A DNA stretch of 64,000 nucleotides, taken from NCBI GenBank assembly GCA_947478725.1, contig CANJWZ010000014.1, positions 1 to 64,000 on the forward strand, read 5' to 3'. This DNA comes from Comamonadaceae bacterium. Its GTDB lineage: Bacteria; Pseudomonadota; Gammaproteobacteria; Burkholderiales; Burkholderiaceae_C. Below the pieces are notes generated by a model. The model had not been told where the DNA came from. It did no database searches and was given only the letters and a program-made list of their open reading frames with translations. Positions within the stretch are counted from its first letter, which is position 1; every line of letters begins with the position of its first letter. Of this stretch, positions 59,451-64,000 are shown one piece after another. The position numbers and the translations under genes are program-made.

Positions 59451-60458
59451 TTAACGCCTGACTTGCAACGCACCCGGATTGACGATGTTGGTCGGTGTCC
59501 CTTTGATGAAGTTGATCACATTGTCAAAAGCAGCACTGAAATACATTTCGTAGCTGTCTTGCTCAACATAGCCAATGTGCGGGGTGCAAATGCAGTTTTC
59601 CAGCCTGAGCAGGGCGTGCCCCTGCAAAATTGGCTCGGATTCAAAAACATCGACCGCCGCAAGGCCGGGTCGTCCACGATTGAGCCCCGCAATCAGTGCT
59701 TCGGGCTCTATGAGTTCGGCACGCGATGTGTTCACGAGCAAGGCGGTCGGTTTCATGCGGGACAGATCGTCGAGCGTGACAATTCCGCGCGTGTCTTCAT
59801 TCAATCGGAGATGCAGGCTCAAAACGTCGCTTTGCGCAAAAAATTCGGCCTGTGAGCTGGCCACTTCAAAACCATCTGCGAACGCTTTTTCTCTGGAGGC
59901 ATCGCGCCCCCAAATCAGCACACGCATGCCAAAAGCACGTCCATAGCCGGCCAGGATTTGGCCAATCTTCCCGTAACTCCAGATACCCAGGGTTTTGCCT
60001 TTGAGGACAGTTCCAATGCCAAAATTAACAGGCATGGAGGCTGATTTCAGCCCGGCCTGTTGCCAGGCGCCGTGCTTGAGGTGGGCCACATATTGGGGAA
60101 TCCGGCGCGTTGCCGCCATGATGAGAGCCCAGGTCAATTCGGCCGGCGCAACCGGAGAACCAATACCTTCAGCCACGACCACACCGCGCTCGGTGCAGGC
60201 GGCAATGTCAATGTGGCTGCCGACGCGCCCGGTTTGGGCAATCATTTTGAGTTTGGGCAGCTTCTCAATCAGCTGGCGACTGAGCTGTGTTCTTTCACGG
60301 ATCAGCACGATCACATCGGCGTCTTTTAACCTGACCGAGAGTTGCCCGATGCCCTTCACGGTGTTGGTGTAGACCTTGGCTGTGTAGGCGTCAAGTTTGG
60401 AGGCGCATGCGAGCTTTCGCACTGCATCTTGGTAGTCGTCGAGGATAACAATATTCAT
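59451..60458 (-). CDS. D-2-hydroxyacid dehydrogenase with altered nucleotide motif
   Basis: The 335-residue protein starts 'MNIVILDDYQDAVRKLACAS' and has the 2-hydroxyacid dehydrogenase plan: catalytic Arg in 'LLVNTSRAELIEPEALIAGL', Glu in 'AAVDVFESEPILQGHALLRL' and His in 'CTPHIGYVEQDSYEMY'. The NAD motif reads 'KTLGIWSYGKIGQILAGYGR', where the first Gly of GxGxxG is Ser. Family members annotated in degradation clusters often have GYGKIG with the Gly kept. I use the ATG at 60458. It is 160 bases upstream of the 3-hydroxyacyl-CoA dehydrogenase on the same strand. Confidence 0.88.
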   Translation of the reverse strand: MNIVILDDYQDAVRKLACASKLDAYTAKVYTNTVKGIGQLSVRLKDADVIVLIRERTQLSRQLIEKLPKLKMIAQTGRVGSHIDIAACTERGVVVAEGIGSPVAPAELTWALIMAATRRIPQYVAHLKHGAWQQAGLKSASMPVNFGIGTVLKGKTLGIWSYGKIGQILAGYGRAFGMRVLIWGRDASREKAFADGFEVASSQAEFFAQSDVLSLHLRLNEDTRGIVTLDDLSRMKPTALLVNTSRAELIEPEALIAGLNRGRPGLAAVDVFESEPILQGHALLRLENCICTPHIGYVEQDSYEMYFSAAFDNVINFIKGTPTNIVNPGALQVRR

Positions 60459-60565
60459 GCCAATATTGTGCCTGCAAGTTTTCCGGCGTTGACTGCCTGT
60501 TTTGGCTGTTTTGTGATCATTTTTGCCAAGGATCGCCTGCCCGTGGGCATGTGACCATGGATTCT

Positions 60566-60904
60566 TTAAGACGGGGCAGTCTCTTTTTGTGCGATTCGAT
60601 CCAGTTCGGCACACACATCGGACATGCGCCCGGAAATCGCCATGCGACCAGATTGCGAACGCGCCATGCCGGGTTCAAATTCGCGCATGACTTTTAAACG
60701 GCTGACTGGCCGTTCGCCAGTGGCTGTGTGAGCCACGGTGCGGGTGGATTGAATGATGTTTTGCGTGCTTGCCAGACGCTGCGAAGGCATGTGAAAGAGC
60801 GGACGATGACTGGCGTGAGCAGCTTGAACAGGCATAAAAAATGCCGCCAAAGCCTGAACCGGGGCAAGGACCATTGACAAGCCGGACGAACCCGAGCGGA
60901 GCAC
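60566..60904 (-). CDS. Small conserved-looking protein downstream of lexA
   Basis: The 112-residue product has no domain I can name. The C-terminal half, 'VMREFEPGMARSQSGRMAIS' followed by 'GRMSDVCAELDRIAQKE', reads as real protein and resembles short proteins that I recall beside lexA in related genomes. The first 25 residues ('MVLAPVQALAAFFMPVQAAH') are hydrophobic and may be a start region or a weak signal. It is 70 bases after the lexA stop on the same strand, so it may be SOS co-regulated. Confidence 0.6.
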   Translation of the reverse strand: MLRSGSSGLSMVLAPVQALAAFFMPVQAAHASHRPLFHMPSQRLASTQNIIQSTRTVAHTATGERPVSRLKVMREFEPGMARSQSGRMAISGRMSDVCAELDRIAQKETAPS

Positions 60905-60974
60905 TTATAGCGAAGGTGAAAAGCTGGCGATTCCCATGATTAACTCCCGAATTGGCTTTGGATATAGACGATTT

Positions 60975-61691
60975 TCAGCTGCTGAAGGTGCTGCGAATCA
61001 AACCGACAGCAAGGCCCTCAAGCACAAAATGCTCGCCGGGCTCGACGATGATGGTTTTGAAGTCAGGGTTTTCTGGCAACAGTTCGATGAGGTCTTGGGT
61101 GCGGCGAAAGCGTTTGACCGTGACTTCATCGCCCAGGCGGGCCACCACAATTTGTCCATTTTTTGCCTCGCTTGCCTGCTTCACGGCCAGCAAGTCGCCG
61201 TCCATGATGCCAACATCGCGCATGCTCATACCACGTACTTTGAGCAGATAGTCGGGCTTTTTTTCAAACATGTCAGCACCGAAGGTATAGCTTTGCTCAA
61301 TGTGTTCCTGCGCAAGAATCGGGCTGCCAGCAGCAACTCGTCCCACCAGAGGCAGGACGAGTTGGGCCAGGCTTTGCAACGGCAGGGAAAACTGATGCAG
61401 ACGCGATTCATTCACGCTGCGCATGTCGCCTGAGCGCAGGCGGATACCACGCGAGGTGCCGCTCACGAGCTCAATCACGCCCTTGCGGGCCAGGGCTTGC
61501 AGGTGTTCTTCGGCGGCATTGGCCGACTTGAAACCCAGTTCGGTCGCGATTTCAGCACGGGTAGGAGGTGAGCCTGTGGTAGCGATAGCCCGCTGTATCA
61601 GTTCAAAGATCTGTTGCTGGCGTGCCGTCAACCTGGGGCCATCAGGCGATACATTTGACGATAGTTTGGAAAAGTGATTCAAGGTGCTCAT
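60975..61691 (-). CDS. lexA: LexA, SOS repressor and self-cleaving protease
   Basis: The 238-residue protein has the winged helix '[20 protein letters not shown]' and '[20 protein letters not shown]', the Ala-Gly cleavage site in '[20 protein letters not shown]' (about residue 120), the catalytic Ser in '[20 protein letters not shown]' and the Lys in '[20 protein letters not shown]'. It represses SOS genes until RecA stimulates its cleavage. The linker between the domains is longer than in E. coli (total 202 there). Two LexA-type boxes lie upstream of its ATG at 61691, as expected for autorepression. Confidence 0.95.
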   Translation of the reverse strand: MSTLNHFSKLSSNVSPDGPRLTARQQQIFELIQRAIATTGSPPTRAEIATELGFKSANAAEEHLQALARKGVIELVSGTSRGIRLRSGDMRSVNESRLHQFSLPLQSLAQLVLPLVGRVAAGSPILAQEHIEQSYTFGADMFEKKPDYLLKVRGMSMRDVGIMDGDLLAVKQASEAKNGQIVVARLGDEVTVKRFRRTQDLIELLPENPDFKTIIVEPGEHFVLEGLAVGLIRSTFSS

Positions 61692-61727
61692 GTTTGCAAA
61701 TCTTTCAGTCAAGGTTTTCTTGGTGAA

Positions 61728-61762
61728 CTGTTTTAATAACCAGTAACTGTATTTTTAACCAG
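61728..61762. promoter_or_regulatory. Two tandem LexA boxes (lexA/asparaginase divergent region)
   Basis: CTGTTTTAATAACCAG at 61728-61743 and CTGTATTTTTAACCAG at 61747-61762 both match the CTG-N10-CAG SOS box of proteobacteria. Their centres are 19 bases apart, close to two helix turns, which would favour cooperative binding. They lie between lexA (minus) and the asparaginase gene (plus). Confidence 0.82.
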
Positions 61763-61801
61763 TTTTGCAGCAATTGCAAGTATTTTTTGAGTGATCAGGA
61801 C

Positions 61802-62767
61802 ATGCAACATCAAAAAGTGTTGATTTTGGGCACTGGCGGCACCATCGCCGGTACCTCTTCAGGTGTTGGATCTGCGACTGACAACATCAATTACACAGCC
61901 GGTCAGGTGGGTGTGAGTCAGCTGGTTGAGGCCATTCCCGCCTTGAGCCGTGGGAATTTGGTGATGGAACAGGTGGCACAAACGGACAGCAAGGACATGA
62001 GCTTTGCGCTCTGGGTCGCGCTGGCTGAGCGCGTTCAACATCATCTGGCGCTGGACGATGTAGAGGCCGTGGTGATTACTCACGGAACCGACACGCTGGA
62101 AGAAACCGCCTATTTCTTGCAGGCGCTTCTAAGCCCTTCAAAGCCCGTCGTTTTGACATGCGCCATGCGTCCAGCCGACGCGCTGGCACCCGACGGACCG
62201 CAAAATATTCTGGATGCCATCACGGTAGCCCGCAGCCCGAATGCTCAGGGCGTGGTGGTCGTCTGCGCCGGCGTTGTTCATGCCGCTGTGGATGTCCAAA
62301 AGTCACATACCTATCGGCTTGATGCGTTTTCATCTGGCGATGGCGGTCCGATCGGCTATGTTGAGGAGAACAGCCTCAGATTGTTAAAAAATTGGCCTGC
62401 AAGCCATGAATTAATTGTGCAGTCTGCTCCCGAAAGGATAGGATTGTTGAAGTCATCTCTGGCTTGGCCGAGGGTTGAAGTGGTCATGAATTACACGGGT
62501 GCTGGCGGCGAACTGGTTGACCTGATGGCAAGCTCCGGTGTGCGCGGTCTGGTGGTCGCGGGCACAGGCAATGGCACGGTTCATCAGGCGCTTGAAGCGG
62601 CTTTGCTCAGAGCACAGGCGCTGGGTCTTCGCATCGTGCGCACCACGCGATGTGCACAGGGGCGTGTATTTGCCAGGTCAGACGATGTTTTTCCTGTAAG
62701 TGAGGGTTTGAGTCCGGTCAAAGCGCGAATCGCCTTGATGCTAGAGCTGATGAACATCCAACCATGA
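61802..62767 (+). CDS. Cytoplasmic L-asparaginase
   Basis: The 321-residue enzyme hydrolyses asparagine to aspartate and ammonia. The two active-site Thr motifs are 'QKVLILGTGGTIAGTSSG' and 'DDVEAVVITHGTDTLEETAY', and the Lys-region counterpart is 'VLTCAMRPADALAPDGPQNI'. There is no signal peptide, so it is cytoplasmic (type I-like in location). The ATG at 61802 is used; a TTG at 61787 in the same frame is possible. The LexA boxes 40 bases upstream raise the question of SOS control. It overlaps the next gene by 4 bases. Confidence 0.9.
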   Translation: MQHQKVLILGTGGTIAGTSSGVGSATDNINYTAGQVGVSQLVEAIPALSRGNLVMEQVAQTDSKDMSFALWVALAERVQHHLALDDVEAVVITHGTDTLEETAYFLQALLSPSKPVVLTCAMRPADALAPDGPQNILDAITVARSPNAQGVVVVCAGVVHAAVDVQKSHTYRLDAFSSGDGGPIGYVEENSLRLLKNWPASHELIVQSAPERIGLLKSSLAWPRVEVVMNYTGAGGELVDLMASSGVRGLVVAGTGNGTVHQALEAALLRAQALGLRIVRTTRCAQGRVFARSDDVFPVSEGLSPVKARIALMLELMNIQP

Positions 62768-63189
62768 ACTTTTTCGCAGGCCTCTCGTCCAGTGTCTGGG
62801 CTTACCCGGCCCTGGAGATTCTGCATATTTGCGGCATTGCCATGCTTCTTGGTAATCTCGTGTTGCTTGAAATGCGGGTGTTTGGCCGCGGCGCAGCGAT
62901 TGATGTCAAAGCGCTGGCAAGTCTGAGTCTGGGCATTGCCTGCGTCGGCTTTTCACTCGCCGCTGCATCGGGTTTGCTGATGTTTGCGTCGCGGGCGACC
63001 GAGCTTTTGACGAATCGGGCTTTTACCCTGAAGATGGTGCTTTTGATGCTGGCAGCTTGCAATGCCGCTTGGTTTCACGGGCGTGACTCACTGGGAAGGC
63101 TGGACGGCGTGGCCCGCCTGCAGATGGTGTTGTCGAGTTTGATCTGGTTGGCAGTGCTGGCTTGTGGTCGCTGGATTGCCTATATTTAA
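62764..63189 (+). CDS. Small four-helix membrane protein (DUF2214/DUF6644-like)
   Basis: The 141-residue protein has about four hydrophobic helices with conserved-looking His residues: 'VWAYPALEILHICGIAMLLG' and 'LACNAAWFHGRDSL'-type (here 'LAACNAAWFHGRDSLGRLDG'). The plan 'EILHxxGxxxLxGxxxLLEM' is that of small membrane proteins listed as DUF2214 or DUF6644. A heme or quinone role has been suggested for such proteins but is not shown here. The ATG overlaps the asparaginase stop (ATGA), and the DUF6152-like gene follows at 24 bases. Confidence 0.75.
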   Translation: MNFFAGLSSSVWAYPALEILHICGIAMLLGNLVLLEMRVFGRGAAIDVKALASLSLGIACVGFSLAAASGLLMFASRATELLTNRAFTLKMVLLMLAACNAAWFHGRDSLGRLDGVARLQMVLSSLIWLAVLACGRWIAYI

Positions 63190-63213
63190 CGTAGGTTTTT
63201 AACGGAGTTTGCA

Positions 63214-63693
63214 ATGAAACGACGTGACGTATTGAAAAGCTCAGTGCTGTTGCCTGCACTGGGCATTGGCCAGCCAGGGCTCGCCCACCATGGCTGGAGC
63301 AGTTTTGACCAGGACCGGCCGATTTACCTGGAAGGCAAAGTCGTCAAATCGGTCTGGCAAAACCCGCATGTTGAACTTGACATCGATGTGCCTTCGGGTC
63401 TCAAGCTGCCTGCTGACCTGGTACGCCGCACACTGCCTGCGCAAACCGCGCCGGTGGACGGCAGAGCGCTGCTCAGCAGAGCCGTTGTGCCCAAACGTCA
63501 GGACAAGCGCTGGGAGATCGAGTTGGCACCGCTGAGCCGTATGCTGGCCTGGAATGTGGCAGAGATCAAGCCGGGCGACATGGTGGCCATGCTTGGCTTT
63601 ACTTTCACGGGTGAAAAGGGCGCCGCCGTCATGCGGGTTGAATACCTGTTCTCCGCGGGCAAGGTTTACGCCCTGCGTTCAAGCCCGGCCTGA
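63214..63693 (+). CDS. DUF6152-like secreted protein
   Basis: The 159-residue protein starts 'MKRRDVLKSSVLLPALGIG' with a Tat-like or Sec signal, followed by the family hallmark 'AHHGWSSFDQDRPIYLEGKV' and 'VKSVWQNPHVELDID'. Proteins of this type are small beta-rich periplasmic proteins with a conserved HH near the N-terminus, which may bind metal. It follows the small membrane protein at 24 bases, and such pairs recur in related genomes as far as I recall. Function is unknown. Confidence 0.78.
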   Translation: MKRRDVLKSSVLLPALGIGQPGLAHHGWSSFDQDRPIYLEGKVVKSVWQNPHVELDIDVPSGLKLPADLVRRTLPAQTAPVDGRALLSRAVVPKRQDKRWEIELAPLSRMLAWNVAEIKPGDMVAMLGFTFTGEKGAAVMRVEYLFSAGKVYALRSSPA

Positions 63694-63696
63694 AGC

Positions 63697-64000
63697 TCAA
63701 CCTGCCAGGGCCGTCAATGCACGCTGGGTAATCTCTTCAACACTGCCCATGCCGCTGATGGCGCGGTAGGCAGGCGCCATCGCTGGCTCGGCCTTGGACC
63801 AGTCTGAGTAGTACGCCACCAGGGGACGGGTTTGGGCGCTGTACACCTCCAGCCGCTTGCGTACCGTGTCTTCCTTGTCGTCGTCGCGCTGAACAAGTGC
63901 CTCACCCGTGACATCGTCCTTGCCTTCAAGCTTGGGCGGGTTGTACTTGACGTGATAGATGCGGCCAGACGCCGTATGTGAGCGACGGCCGCTCATCCGT
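63697..64000 (-). CDS. adk: Adenylate kinase, C-terminal part (runs off the window)
   Basis: The last 100 or so codons of adenylate kinase are present: '[20 protein letters not shown]' is the LID domain of the long bacterial form, followed by '[20 protein letters not shown]' with the conserved Asp-Asp and Arg residues. The enzyme converts AMP and ATP to two ADP. The start lies to the right of base 64000, and the codons before 'MSGRR' continue in frame to the edge, so the Met at 63996 is internal. The LID lacks the four zinc-binding Cys found in some Gram-positive forms. Confidence 0.93.
   Translation of the reverse strand, partial: RMSGRRSHTASGRIYHVKYNPPKLEGKDDVTGEALVQRDDDKEDTVRKRLEVYSAQTRPLVAYYSDWSKAEPAMAPAYRAISGMGSVEEITQRALTALAG

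Overview
The window reads as a chromosome segment of a betaproteobacterium, most likely Burkholderiales, family Comamonadaceae (Polaromonas/Rhodoferax-like). The reasons are a class I PHA synthase locus (phaC-phaA-phaB), many Bug (TctC-type) periplasmic solute receptors, a sox gene set, a lexA next to a short conserved ORF, and a dispersed 35-55 bp repeat of the kind I associate with that family. The assignment rests on gene content and sequence style only; no search was run.

Layout. 1-7.5 kb: a decayed IS91-type transposase, then a GC-rich block with a gntR stub cut off at the IS end, an AcnA-type aconitase, Bug receptors and an Asp/Glu-racemase-superfamily enzyme. The block ends abruptly inside a third Bug gene near 7.5 kb. 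7.5-14.4 kb: two toxin-antitoxin modules whose toxins each carry one in-frame TGA, a DUF2147 gene, and a minus-strand cluster (Bug, NTF2-like, polysaccharide deacetylase, MFS exporter). 14.4-21.96 kb: a second IS91 remnant and a second GC-rich module (gntR, dimeric alpha/beta-barrel protein, Bug, CoA transferase, crotonase, Bug, quinone oxidoreductase). A roughly 110-bp direct repeat that contains the 3' end of soxA bounds this module. 21.9-26.6 kb: a compact operon iorA-iorB-soxX-soxY-soxZ-soxA without soxB. 26.7-36 kb: Bug, NlpC/P60 peptidase, two unknown secreted proteins (one almost pure Pro/Gly repeats), a frameshifted sugar-dehydrogenase pseudogene, azlCD, an MlaE/MlaD pair without its ATPase, a lipoprotein and an MFS protein. 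36-43.4 kb: MDR oxidoreductase, maiA, pgeF, then a minus-strand LigI-like hydrolase/SDR/Bug/CMD cluster with a decayed lysR beside it. 43.5-47.3 kb: phaCAB. 47.4-50.6 kb: a tautomerase-NTF2 fusion and divergent copZ/copA with two CueR-like boxes. 51-60.5 kb: a minus-strand acyl-CoA/hydroxy-acid catabolic group. 60.5-64 kb: lexA, asparaginase, small membrane/secreted proteins and the C-terminal part of adenylate kinase, which runs off the window.

Common themes. The window is dominated by uptake and CoA-dependent breakdown of organic or aromatic acids: nine Bug receptors (one broken) sit beside CoA transferases, crotonases, dehydrogenases and lactone hydrolases, with no TctA/TctB membrane partners in view. 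PHA synthesis provides a carbon store. A second theme is decay and patchwork: at least nine broken or remnant genes can be read at base level, together with two IS91-headed imported modules and repeats embedded inside coding sequence. No rRNA, tRNA or CRISPR array was seen.
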